The notes beneath the pieces are model-generated. The model searched no databases. It was not told the origin of the DNA and saw nothing but the letters and a program-made list of their open reading frames with translations. Shown here in pieces: positions 1 through 8,078 of a DNA stretch of 64,000 bases. Origin of the DNA: Marininema mesophilum (GTDB lineage: Bacteria > Bacillota > Bacilli > Thermoactinomycetales > DSM-45169); contig NZ_FNNQ01000001.1 in the NCBI RefSeq assembly GCF_900106775.1, forward strand, positions 248,001-312,000, read 5' to 3'. Made by a program: the position numbers and the translations under genes. Position 1 is the first letter of the stretch; every line of letters starts with the position of its first letter.

Positions 1-608
1 CGATAACCCTTGGCATCTTTTGCGAAGCTCATCTTCCCAGGACTTCCGGTTAGTGTCCGATTATACTTCTGTTCAAGACCGCCCACTGGTTGTCCCTCCA
101 TATTGACAAAGCCAAGTACGTGGGCTGCTAGATCTCCTTCTATGTATTTACGCCCTGTTGTCTGAATCGCATAGATCCCAGGCAAATCAAGATCCATCAC
201 TTTATTCCGTTTTTTCTGGGAAATCTTATAGTTCCCCTTCTTCCGCAACTCCACCTGATTCACTTTTTTTCGATTTAACTTTTCATAGATGTCATCCTCA
301 GGAATTCCAAGTAAGGGTGATAATTTTTCGGCTGTTTTCCGTTTGCTTTTAATCAGTTTCAAGTCCGCCGCAATATAATACATCTTTACTTCTTGGACAA
401 GTTCATTCCCATTTCGATCGACAATTGCTCCCCGCTTGGGTTTAATCACTTCTTTTTTCTCCCAGATATGTTGCGCTCGTTCGCGTAAAAAAGAAGCATC
501 GACAGTCTGGAGCCAAAACAATCGAAAGACCACTGCCGCCAGGAGCAATACACAGCCCATCCCAACGAACAGTGATCTTATCTTTCTTTGTTTTTTAGTC
601 GGATTCAC
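1..608 (-). CDS. pbpB: Penicillin-binding protein 2B (FtsI-type), N-terminal part, cut by window edge
   Basis: This is the septal peptidoglycan transpeptidase of the division machinery; only about 202 N-terminal codons lie in the window, so the catalytic domain is not seen. The start is GTG at 608, preceded by AAGGAG six bases upstream; no ATG fits. After a short basic N-terminus there is one membrane segment (about residues 11-32, VGMGCVLLLAAVVFRLF). The PBP dimerisation region follows, including the motif KPKRGAIVDRNG that is typical of class B PBPs. It lies 42 bp after ftsL in the order mraZ-rsmH-ftsL-pbpB, as in Bacillus. SpoVD is the close paralogue, but the position next to ftsL favours pbpB. 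Confidence 0.88.
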   Translation of the reverse strand, partial: MNPTKKQRKIRSLFVGMGCVLLLAAVVFRLFWLQTVDASFLRERAQHIWEKKEVIKPKRGAIVDRNGNELVQEVKMYYIAADLKLIKSKRKTAEKLSPLLGIPEDDIYEKLNRKKVNQVELRKKGNYKISQKKRNKVMDLDLPGIYAIQTTGRKYIEGDLAAHVLGFVNMEGQPVGGLEQKYNRTLTGSPGKMSFAKDAKGY

Positions 609-650
609 ACGTTACACTCCTTGTTCCACTCATGGCCGCGCCTCCGATGT

Positions 651-1031
651 TTATCGACTTGATTCCACGGAAGAAGATGGTCCAAGGCTATTTTTTTCTT
701 GGAGCACCATGCCCCGATCTTCAGCGTACCGGCGGATCCTCTCCCCGCTCTTCAACTCCTTTTGTTGTGACTCTAACTCTTGAATAGTTTCCTGCGATTG
801 AGAAGCTTCCTGTTCCACCTTTGATAGTTTCATACTGAGCTCTGTTGCCGCCGCATAGCGGGACAAAACTAAAAGGGCAAGTGCGACACAGATGACCACG
901 CTAAACAGGTACAGCAGCTTCTCTCCTACAGGGAACCCCGGCTTACGCGGCTGTCTCTCTCTCTGATCTGCCTTTTTCGGCCGGCTCTCTAGTTGGAAGG
1001 CGGTCGAAGCGTTTCCCCGGTACTCTCTCAT
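651..1031 (-). CDS. ftsL: Cell division protein FtsL
   Basis: Small bitopic division protein of 126 aa that works with DivIC and PBP2B at the septum. The N-terminal 45 residues are basic and cytoplasmic. One membrane segment (about 46-66, LLYLFSVVICVALALLVLS) follows, then a heptad-like coiled coil rich in Glu/Gln (about 70-105). The start has AAGGAGGG upstream. Sequence similarity between FtsL proteins is low, so the call rests on topology, length and position between rsmH and pbpB. Confidence 0.88.
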   Translation of the reverse strand: MREYRGNASTAFQLESRPKKADQRERQPRKPGFPVGEKLLYLFSVVICVALALLVLSRYAAATELSMKLSKVEQEASQSQETIQELESQQKELKSGERIRRYAEDRGMVLQEKNSLGPSSSVESSR

Positions 1032-1046
1032 ATATAGTGACCCTCC

Positions 1047-1979
1047 TTACACTTTTTCTGCAACTCGCAACTTCGCCGACCGGGCTCGCGGATTTTGCTC
1101 CGTCTCTTCCGGTGACGGCAGGGTCGGTTTTTTGGTGATGACCTTTAAAATGGGGCTCTGTCCACAAATACAGACTGGAAAATCTGGTGGGCAAGTACAG
1201 CCCTGTGCATGTTCCAGGAATGTTTTTTTACAGATACGATCCTCTAGCGAATGGAAAGTGATCACACTCACTCTCCCCACCGGCTTTAAACGATGAATGG
1301 CTTGCTCAACTGCATCTTTAAAAGCTTCTAACTCATCGTTCACCGCGATGCGAATCCCTTGAAAGCTACGACGGGCAGGGTGAGGGCCAGTTCTTCTCGT
1401 TGCGGCAGGGATCCCCTCTTTGATAATCTCTGCCAACTCTCGTGTGGTCTGAATCGGATGCTGAGAACGGTACTCCCCAATCCGCTGTGCAATTCGCCTA
1501 GCAAATTTCTCCTCACCATATCGGAAAAGAATGCGGGCAATTTCCTCAACAGGCCATTCATTGACTACCTCAAAGGCTGTCAGCTCTCCCTCAGGATCCA
1601 TTCGCATATCGAGCGGAGCATCTACATGATAACTAAATCCACGTTCTCCCTCGTCCAATTGTGGCGAGGAGACTCCTAGGTCAAACAAAATACCATCTAC
1701 CGCTTCAATTCCCAATTCATCCAGTACAGCACTTAACCGCCGAAAGTTACTTTTAACAAGGTGAATTTGACCAGGTGAATCCTGTAATCGCTTAGATGCT
1801 GCCGCTAGTGCTTTATCATCCTGGTCAATCCCGATTAGCACCCCATCTTGGTTCAACACCGAGGCAATCAAGTGACTATGACCGGCTCCACCAAGGGTGC
1901 AATCCACATACATTCCGTCAGGACGCACATGAAGCCCCTCTACTGCTTCTCTTTTTAAGACCGTCTCATGATGAAACAA
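1047..1979 (-). CDS. rsmH: 16S rRNA (cytosine(1402)-N(4))-methyltransferase RsmH
   Basis: S-adenosylmethionine-dependent enzyme that methylates N4 of C1402 in the decoding centre of 16S rRNA. The SAM-binding motif DCTLGGAGHS is near residue 30, and family blocks such as LFDLGVSSPQLD and the C-terminal VITFHSLEDR are intact. I place the start at TTG 1979 (310 aa, MFHHETVLKREAV), which matches the usual family N-terminus and has AGAGG nine bases upstream. An upstream TTG at 1988 would add three residues but abuts the ribosome binding site. It begins 14 bp after mraZ and ends 15 bp before ftsL, so the four genes form one operon. Confidence 0.95.
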   Translation of the reverse strand: MFHHETVLKREAVEGLHVRPDGMYVDCTLGGAGHSHLIASVLNQDGVLIGIDQDDKALAAASKRLQDSPGQIHLVKSNFRRLSAVLDELGIEAVDGILFDLGVSSPQLDEGERGFSYHVDAPLDMRMDPEGELTAFEVVNEWPVEEIARILFRYGEEKFARRIAQRIGEYRSQHPIQTTRELAEIIKEGIPAATRRTGPHPARRSFQGIRIAVNDELEAFKDAVEQAIHRLKPVGRVSVITFHSLEDRICKKTFLEHAQGCTCPPDFPVCICGQSPILKVITKKPTLPSPEETEQNPRARSAKLRVAEKV

Positions 1980-1993
1980 TGAATTCAACCTCT

Positions 1994-2431
1994 CTACAAG
2001 TCCAAATCAAAATCGACCAATTTCTCCGCAATCTCGTTAAAGGAATCACCGGAGGTCTCGTAATATACTTCCCACGCTTCTCTACTCCAAATCTCCACAC
2101 GATTGGATACACCAATCACGACACAATCCTTAACAAGCTTAGCAAACTCCCTCAAATTGCCAGGGATATTCACCCTCCCCTGTTTATCCAATTCGGCAAC
2201 CGTAGCCCCAGAAAAGAAGAAACGGGTAAACGCGCGCGCATCTGCTTTTGTGAAGGGTAAAGCCTTCATCTTTTGCTCCAGTCTTTCCCACTCGGGCATT
2301 GGGTAGACAAAGAGGCAATGGTCGAGTCCACGGGTAACAACAAAAGTCTCTCCCAGTTCTTCCCGGAACCTGGAAGGAACGATCAGACGCCCCTTATCAT
2401 CGACGGAGTGTCGATACTCCCCCATGAACAC
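1994..2431 (-). CDS. mraZ: Transcriptional regulator MraZ
   Basis: First gene of the division/cell-wall cluster, a DNA-binding protein of the AbrB-like fold that represses its own operon in other bacteria. The two SpoVT/AbrB-like half-repeats are seen as DDKGRLIVPSRFRE and DKQGRVNIPGNLRE. I choose GTG at 2431 (145 aa, MFMGEYRHSVDD), because the Bacillus protein starts MFMGEY and AGGGGGTG lies seven bases upstream. ATG at 2425 would lie too far from that site. Three 10-bp-phased GTGG repeats upstream are candidate MraZ boxes. Confidence 0.95.
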   Translation of the reverse strand: MFMGEYRHSVDDKGRLIVPSRFREELGETFVVTRGLDHCLFVYPMPEWERLEQKMKALPFTKADARAFTRFFFSGATVAELDKQGRVNIPGNLREFAKLVKDCVVIGVSNRVEIWSREAWEVYYETSGDSFNEIAEKLVDFDLDL

Positions 2432-2463
2432 GCCACTACACCCCCTTCGCTCCCCCTTATTCC

Positions 2464-2499
2464 CCACTTCCCACCACTTCTCACCACACTGGTAGTATA
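2464..2499 (-). promoter_or_regulatory. mraZ promoter with three phased MraZ-box repeats
   Basis: On the minus strand an extended -10 element (TGG-TATACT, -10 hexamer at 2494-2499) is followed by three direct repeats whose GTGG cores lie exactly 10 bp apart (plus-strand CCAC at 2464, 2474 and 2484). Known MraZ operators are three or more short TGGG/GTGG-type repeats with 10-bp spacing near their own promoter. Autoregulation here is inferred. No good -35 hexamer is present. Confidence 0.6.
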
Positions 2500-2512
2500 C
2501 CACAGAAAAAAG

Positions 2513-2544
2513 AAAAATCCTGCACTTGGAGCACAGGATTTTTT
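2513..2544 (-). terminator. Terminator after ahcY
   Basis: Hairpin with arms ATCCTGTGC and GTGCAGGAT (two G-T pairs), flanked by A and T runs on both sides. It closes ahcY and separates it from the mraZ promoter. Confidence 0.7.
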
Positions 2545-2567
2545 ACAATATCTTCTTTTTTAAAATC

Positions 2568-3827
2568 TCATACCTTCCAGCTAGCGAGATACTCTTCCTG
2601 CTCTTCTGTCATTTCATCAATGGAAATCCCAAGAGATTCCAATTTAAAAATAGCCACCTGCTCATCAATATGGTACGGCACATCCAAGACTTTCGGGCCA
2701 ATTTTATCATAGTTTTCACTTACATAAATGATAGAGAGCGCTTGCAGCGCAAAGGTCATATCCATAATTTCTGTTGGATGACCATCCCCAGCCACCAAAT
2801 TAACCAATCGACCCTCACAAAGTAGATGTAATCGACGACCATCCTCCATTTCATACTCCACGATATCTTGTCTGACCGTGCGATGTGTCATTGCCAACTC
2901 TTCGAGAGCTAGTTTATCAATCTCTACATCGAAATGACCCGCATTGGCCATAATGGCCCCGTCTTTCATTAAAGCGAAGTGGGAGGAGGAGAGTACCTTA
3001 TTATTCCCCGTCACCGTTACAAAGATATCTCCCAATTTTGCAGCTTCTTTCATCGGCAATACGGTGTACCCTTCCATATGCGCCTCAGTCGCCTTAATGG
3101 GGTCAACTTCAGTAACGATCACCCGAGCACCTAATCCCTCAGCCCGCATGGCTACCCCGCGGCCACACCATCCATAACCAACCACCACCACGGTCTTCCC
3201 AGCAACGACCAGGTTAGTGGCTTTATTGATCCCATCCCAGACAGACTGGCCTGTACCATACCGGTTATCAAAGAGAAATTTAGAGTAAGCATCATTAACA
3301 GCAATCATCGGAACTTTCAGTTCCTTCATCTTTTCTAGGGCACGTAAGCGAAGGATTCCAGTTGTGGTTTCTTCACAACCACCCTTTACTTTTTTAAGTA
3401 GATCCGGGCGTTCGGCATGTAAGACACCAATCAAATCTCCACCATCATCGATAATGAGATCCGGTTCTGTCTCCAATGTCATCATCAGGTGCTGACGATA
3501 TTCCTCTGGTGTCGGATCATACTTTGCAAAAACGGTGACTCCAGCATCTGCCAATGCGGCAGCCACATCATCTTTCGTCGATAATGGATTACTTCCCGTA
3601 ATCGTCACTTGAGCGCCAGCATCCCGGAGCAATTCCGCGAGGCAAGCCGTTTTAGCTTCCAAGTGGAGGGCAATCGCTACCTTTTTTCCAGCAAGAGGCT
3701 TTTCCGCGATAAACTCCTCCCGGATGCGGTTCATCACTGGCGTATGTTGACGAGCCCAGTCAATTTTCAATCGCCCTTGGGGAGCCAAACTTCGATCACT
3801 TACCACACTTTCCAGCGTAGAACTCAT
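2568..3827 (-). CDS. ahcY: Adenosylhomocysteinase (S-adenosylhomocysteine hydrolase)
   Basis: NAD-dependent enzyme that splits S-adenosylhomocysteine into adenosine and homocysteine after methyl transfer. The 419-aa length matches the short form found in many bacteria and archaea. Substrate-domain blocks are present, and the NAD site is VVVGYGWCGRG near residue 215 followed by an acidic residue after the next strand (VTEVD). The NAGHFDVEID block is intact. ATG 3827 has AAGGAGG six bases upstream; the ATG two codons earlier touches the ribosome binding site. It sits between bshC and mraZ on the same strand and has its own terminator. Confidence 0.93.
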   Translation of the reverse strand: MSSTLESVVSDRSLAPQGRLKIDWARQHTPVMNRIREEFIAEKPLAGKKVAIALHLEAKTACLAELLRDAGAQVTITGSNPLSTKDDVAAALADAGVTVFAKYDPTPEEYRQHLMMTLETEPDLIIDDGGDLIGVLHAERPDLLKKVKGGCEETTTGILRLRALEKMKELKVPMIAVNDAYSKFLFDNRYGTGQSVWDGINKATNLVVAGKTVVVVGYGWCGRGVAMRAEGLGARVIVTEVDPIKATEAHMEGYTVLPMKEAAKLGDIFVTVTGNNKVLSSSHFALMKDGAIMANAGHFDVEIDKLALEELAMTHRTVRQDIVEYEMEDGRRLHLLCEGRLVNLVAGDGHPTEIMDMTFALQALSIIYVSENYDKIGPKVLDVPYHIDEQVAIFKLESLGISIDEMTEEQEEYLASWKV

Positions 3828-3897
3828 TTTCATCCTCCTTATAACACGTCTCCATCAGCTTTTTTATACCACAACAAAAAACACACTTCATAGAGCA

Positions 3898-5526
3898 TCA
3901 TAAGTATACCACCCGATGGCTTTCCTTGGAAAGAAGCGGAATTTCCCCCAATCGCCGTATCCAATTTTCTCCGTATTGATTCCAGTAAGGAAGCACATTA
4001 TGTACTCTCTCTTGTAACATCCCATTTGGACATAGATATAAAGCCAGCTCATTAAAACGATTTCCATCTGTAGCACTCCGCTCAGCTAATGCTTTTCTTA
4101 CTTCGTTCTCCAACCATCCAAACTCACGCAGGACTCGTTCTCGATTCATTTCACCCTTATTTACTAAATCACTACGCAATCCTCTCAAATCACCCAGCAG
4201 TGGCTGATAGATCTCCTCAACTCTCTGCCGAATCCTTGCAAACGTTTGTTCAGCATCCACTTGATATTGTGTAGCAAGCCACTCCTGCTCTCTCTCCTTT
4301 AAATGGTGGATCGCCGCGTACGGAGTTAACTGATAACGACGAAGCCACTTTTCCTCTCGCGGCCCGATCAGAGTGACCCCCACTCGTGGATAGAGAATGG
4401 GCATTTCCATACCAGCATGTTCAAAGGCACTCTTTAGTAACGCCCAATATGTAATCTCTCCAGTCCCTAAGACAGTCGCTAAGGTAGGAAACAAAAACTC
4501 CTGCATCAGGGGACGTGTCACCACATTATTGCTAAAGTCCTCTGGTCGATCATATAAGCGTCGTAGGATTTCCTGCCGCGACCAACGCTGATCTCCTTCA
4601 CGATTCCTGAAACCCTCACCGTCTAAATAAAGAGCTGTCCGTTCTCCATCTTCCCGCAAAAAGAGATGGACACGCCCCTCCTCAGGCTCTACCTGCAAGG
4701 GATAGCCTTTCTCTTGTAGTCGACCTGCTGTCGCCAGCACTCGATCGGATATCGGCTTTGCCTCCAGAATTAACCACTCAAAAAAAGGCACCTCTAATTG
4801 GCGCAGAGGAGGATAGGCCGAGTCAATAAAAATCAATCCAAAAGGGCTAAACAAACGATGCATCATGCGCGCAAAATGACGGGAGATACTAGAGGGTTGG
4901 TAGGCTAGCTGACGCATCTCTTCCAATAACCCCTGTTTATGCGGTGTATCTGGGAGCAGATTGGCCAATTGTTCCAACATCTTATCCAATTGGTCATCTA
5001 ACTCAATCTCACTGATCGAGATTCGCTTCTTCGTTTCAATCCCCAAGTCGATCTGAAGCTTCACTAACTCCTTGCGAAGGGATAGATGGATATGATCCAC
5101 CTCTTCTATATCATGATCCTCCCCCGCTATCCAGAAAACCGGAATGACAGGACGACCTAAACGTTGCTCCTCACGCGAGGCCAACTGAATGAGAGTGATC
5201 GCCTTATATAGGGTGTAAAGTGGACCCATAAATAATCCAGCTTGTTGCCCCCCTACTACACTCAAGCTTCTAGGATCTTCCAAGCGCTTCAGGTTGGCTT
5301 CAACCTCTGAACTCGTGAGTTCCTCTCCATGGTACTGGCGTAGCACCTTTACTAACTCGTGTCGAGGGGCTGATTGAACTCTTTCGGATAATCGATGGGC
5401 CCGTACAGAAAAAGCTGTGTCATCACCAGGATCGTAGGTATAAAAGTCTATGGTCTTCTGAAATGTCTGCAGATAATCTCGAAATAATGGATTGCTTGAT
5501 TCTAGATAGATATCCTCTATTCTCAT
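3898..5526 (-). CDS. bshC: Bacillithiol biosynthesis cysteine-adding enzyme BshC
   Basis: Putative ligase for the last step of bacillithiol synthesis, adding cysteine to glucosaminyl-malate. The 542-aa length matches the family. Family blocks include VVGGQQAGLFMGPLYTLYKA (about residues 91-110) and PVFWIAGEDHDIEEVDHI (about 130-147), plus the C-terminal segment LYLCPNGMLQERVHNVLPY. In Bacillus bshC lies directly before mraZ; here ahcY comes between them. bshA and bshB are not in the window. Confidence 0.93.
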   Translation of the reverse strand: MRIEDIYLESSNPLFRDYLQTFQKTIDFYTYDPGDDTAFSVRAHRLSERVQSAPRHELVKVLRQYHGEELTSSEVEANLKRLEDPRSLSVVGGQQAGLFMGPLYTLYKAITLIQLASREEQRLGRPVIPVFWIAGEDHDIEEVDHIHLSLRKELVKLQIDLGIETKKRISISEIELDDQLDKMLEQLANLLPDTPHKQGLLEEMRQLAYQPSSISRHFARMMHRLFSPFGLIFIDSAYPPLRQLEVPFFEWLILEAKPISDRVLATAGRLQEKGYPLQVEPEEGRVHLFLREDGERTALYLDGEGFRNREGDQRWSRQEILRRLYDRPEDFSNNVVTRPLMQEFLFPTLATVLGTGEITYWALLKSAFEHAGMEMPILYPRVGVTLIGPREEKWLRRYQLTPYAAIHHLKEREQEWLATQYQVDAEQTFARIRQRVEEIYQPLLGDLRGLRSDLVNKGEMNRERVLREFGWLENEVRKALAERSATDGNRFNELALYLCPNGMLQERVHNVLPYWNQYGENWIRRLGEIPLLSKESHRVVYL

Positions 5527-5612
5527 GTGTTATCCCTTCTCTTCCACCCATCATATAAAAACACCTATTCTCTTCCCTCTCCTACCACTAAACAAACGAG
5601 GGAGAAACCGGT

Positions 5613-7025
5613 TTAACCATTTTTCTCTTTCACTAACTCTTTTTGTGGCACTGGCAACCACAGGGCCAAGATAAAACCTAATACAGCAGAACTGCCTGCT
5701 ATTAGCATGCCCATTTGATAGCTGTGTTTCCACAGTTGAGGAATGCCCACTACATCCATGGTGGTACTCGCTGTAATCATCGGAGTCGCTGCAAAGAATG
5801 AGAGGCCCATCGCAATTAATCCCAGAGCAGTCCCCGCTGCACGAAACATGCCAATCGCCATAACTCCTTTTTTCATCTGGCGATAACTAATCACTTCAAA
5901 TACTAATTCATGAACCGGTGCAATCAAGGTAAAGCTCATGCCAAAGCCTAGTACCACCAGAATACTGGTTAACACCACAGGCTCTAAGGCAAAAGCGAGG
6001 GTAAAGTAACTAGATGCTAAGGCAAAAAAACCAATAATTAATACACCACGATATCCCCAGTGCAAAGAAACCCGTTGAGCCAATGGGAGAGCTAACCAAG
6101 CCGAGCAGGCTACCACCGTCAAAAAGATGCCACCTGTTCCAGTAGGGTGCTGATAAACCTCCGCCATCCAACCTGGTACCAGAACGATGGCTGACCAAGT
6201 AATACCGGATAGGACCATCACACCATGTAACAGCATAAGTCGTCTATCAGTAAATAGTTGCATCGAAAAAAAAGGGCGATCCGATACATTTTCTACCATC
6301 ATCATTAGAACACCTAGTCCTAGTGACAAGATAGCAAATGGGAGAAAAGAGGGATCGACCAATGCCGCCCAGCCTTTACTAGGATTAAATTGGGCAATGG
6401 CCATCATCATCGAAAGTAGAATCACGCCAAAATACATCACGCCATGGATATGGTGTGTGGGTGTTCGCAACCGTCCCGTTGATCGAAAACGAAAGCTAAT
6501 CACAAAAACCACCAACACAGCCGGGATATTGATCCAAAACAACCAGCGCCAATTAAGATACCAAGTCAGGGTAGAGGAAAGAAAGGGGGTTAATATCAAC
6601 AAGGCCGCCAGAATTCCTTGAACTGTCCACCGCCACTTTCTACTTTGCCATTTTAGCATTCGTCCTAGCTCTTCAGACAATATGGGTACAATTCCACCAG
6701 CAGCCATAGCCTGAACGACTCTCCCGATAATTAACGTGAGTAAACCTTTACTATCTCCTGCAATTAAGGAAGCAGCGGCGTACACTAAAAGGGAGGCTAA
6801 AAACCACCCCCTTTTTCCTGCTTTTGCGCCCCACGCTTCCATCAATGGTAAAGCCAGTACAAAAACCGCAAGGTGAAGAGCGATCACCCAAAAAACCGCA
6901 CGAATAGGAATCTCTAGATCTAAGGCTATAACCGTTAATGCAGGTGCTAAAACGCCAATATCGAGCGCACTTAAAAATATAGCGATAATAAATGCGTCGA
7001 GTGTAGGATTCTTTTTCGATAGCAC
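5613..7025 (-). CDS. MFS drug-efflux-type transporter
   Basis: Integral membrane protein of 470 aa with about 12-14 hydrophobic segments and the DHA2-like N-terminus (SALDIGVLAPALTVIALDL) carrying the Asp typical of helix 1 in multidrug MFS proteins. A conserved GRVVQAMAAGGIVPI block (helix 4) follows. The start is GTG 7025 with GGGAG eight bases upstream. The substrate cannot be read from the sequence. It follows the panE-like gene by 48 bp and may be cotranscribed with it. Confidence 0.85.
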   Translation of the reverse strand: MLSKKNPTLDAFIIAIFLSALDIGVLAPALTVIALDLEIPIRAVFWVIALHLAVFVLALPLMEAWGAKAGKRGWFLASLLVYAAASLIAGDSKGLLTLIIGRVVQAMAAGGIVPILSEELGRMLKWQSRKWRWTVQGILAALLILTPFLSSTLTWYLNWRWLFWINIPAVLVVFVISFRFRSTGRLRTPTHHIHGVMYFGVILLSMMMAIAQFNPSKGWAALVDPSFLPFAILSLGLGVLMMMVENVSDRPFFSMQLFTDRRLMLLHGVMVLSGITWSAIVLVPGWMAEVYQHPTGTGGIFLTVVACSAWLALPLAQRVSLHWGYRGVLIIGFFALASSYFTLAFALEPVVLTSILVVLGFGMSFTLIAPVHELVFEVISYRQMKKGVMAIGMFRAAGTALGLIAMGLSFFAATPMITASTTMDVVGIPQLWKHSYQMGMLIAGSSAVLGFILALWLPVPQKELVKEKNG

Positions 7026-7073
7026 ACGGATCGCTCCCTCGTCCTACCTACTTATATTCGAGTCCTTTGTAGG

Positions 7074-7997
7074 CTATACTTCCTTTTCTGCCAACCGAAC
7101 TCTTTCATGCAGGTACTGATTCCAGGGTGTCTGCACCCCGTTTTCTCTCCCGATATATACGATATATCCATTAATAAAATCGATTTCAGTAGGTTGACCC
7201 TGACGAAGGTCTTCATACATAGAAGATCGGTTCGACCCTGTCTGTTCACAAACGTGCCTAACCTGAACAACCAACTGGTGGTAGTCAAGATCCACCCCTA
7301 CATGAGAAGCCGTCTTCACCACTTCAGAAAGAATGCGTTCGACCCAGGTAGGAAAAATCTTCAAACGAAGCAATTCTCCATTCGTCACCTGAAAGAGAGC
7401 CGTCAAGGGATTAATCACACAATTGATCGCCAACTTCCTCCAGGTGCGTAGGCTAACCTGAGGATCATAGGCTACAGGTAACCCTTTATTTTTTAAGCCC
7501 TCGATCCAATCGAGTTCCTTTGCATCAACCTCTGTATTCTCTAAGAGAGGTCCTAGATATGTCTCTCCTTCTCCAGTATGGATTACTGAGATATCATTCT
7601 CTCTTAAGGCACCTTCTGTTATAGTCCCCCGCCATAATCGGCAATTAGGAATATCTTCTAACAACAAGCGTTCGGTACCCATTCCATTTTGAAAGAGGTA
7701 AAGCATTGCCCCCTGATGACACTGCTCAATCAACCTTGGAACCAATAAAGCAACCGCAGTTTGCTTCACGGTAAGGATAATGCGATCAAATGAGCCTGTG
7801 ACCTCTTCCGCCCATTGGGCGCGAAGGTTTACTTTCTCTATATCCGCTGACCGATTTTGAAAACGTAGGCCCGCTTGAAGAAGACGCTCCTTTTGTGCTT
7901 CGGTTCGGGTAATTATCACCGGATTGTCCCCTGCGAGGGCCAACCGCGCCCCCCATAAAAGGCCAATAGAACCAGCTCCCCAGATGGCAGTTTCCAT
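7074..7997 (-). CDS. panE: Ketopantoate reductase family protein (PanE/ApbA)
   Basis: NADPH-dependent 2-dehydropantoate 2-reductase family. The Rossmann motif WGAGSIGLLWGARLA opens the protein. The family Lys/Asn region (WRKLAINCVINPLTALFQVTNGEL) is at about residues 185-208. ATG 7997 (307 aa) puts the nucleotide motif at the very N-terminus, as in the family. A frame upstream to 8036 also exists, but its ribosome binding site would lie inside the hairpin at 8041-8068. In Bacillus panE (ylbQ) sits between ylbP and bshC, which supports the call; a role on another 2-oxoacid is possible. Confidence 0.82.
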   Translation of the reverse strand: METAIWGAGSIGLLWGARLALAGDNPVIITRTEAQKERLLQAGLRFQNRSADIEKVNLRAQWAEEVTGSFDRIILTVKQTAVALLVPRLIEQCHQGAMLYLFQNGMGTERLLLEDIPNCRLWRGTITEGALRENDISVIHTGEGETYLGPLLENTEVDAKELDWIEGLKNKGLPVAYDPQVSLRTWRKLAINCVINPLTALFQVTNGELLRLKIFPTWVERILSEVVKTASHVGVDLDYHQLVVQVRHVCEQTGSNRSSMYEDLRQGQPTEIDFINGYIVYIGRENGVQTPWNQYLHERVRLAEKEV

Positions 7998-8040
7998 ATT
8001 GAGCGCCACCCTTCCCTCTTTCTGTTCACCTATCATAACA

Positions 8041-8068
8041 GATTCCCCTCACAGATGTGAGGGGAATC
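8041..8068. terminator. Perfect 13-bp hairpin between carboxyltransferase and panE-like genes
   Basis: Arms GATTCCCCTCACA and TGTGAGGGGAATC are perfectly paired around GA. No strong T run follows on the minus strand, so this may be a weak terminator or an RNA processing or stability element at the end of the carboxylase operon. Confidence 0.6.
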
Positions 8069-8078
8069 ATCGCAGAGA

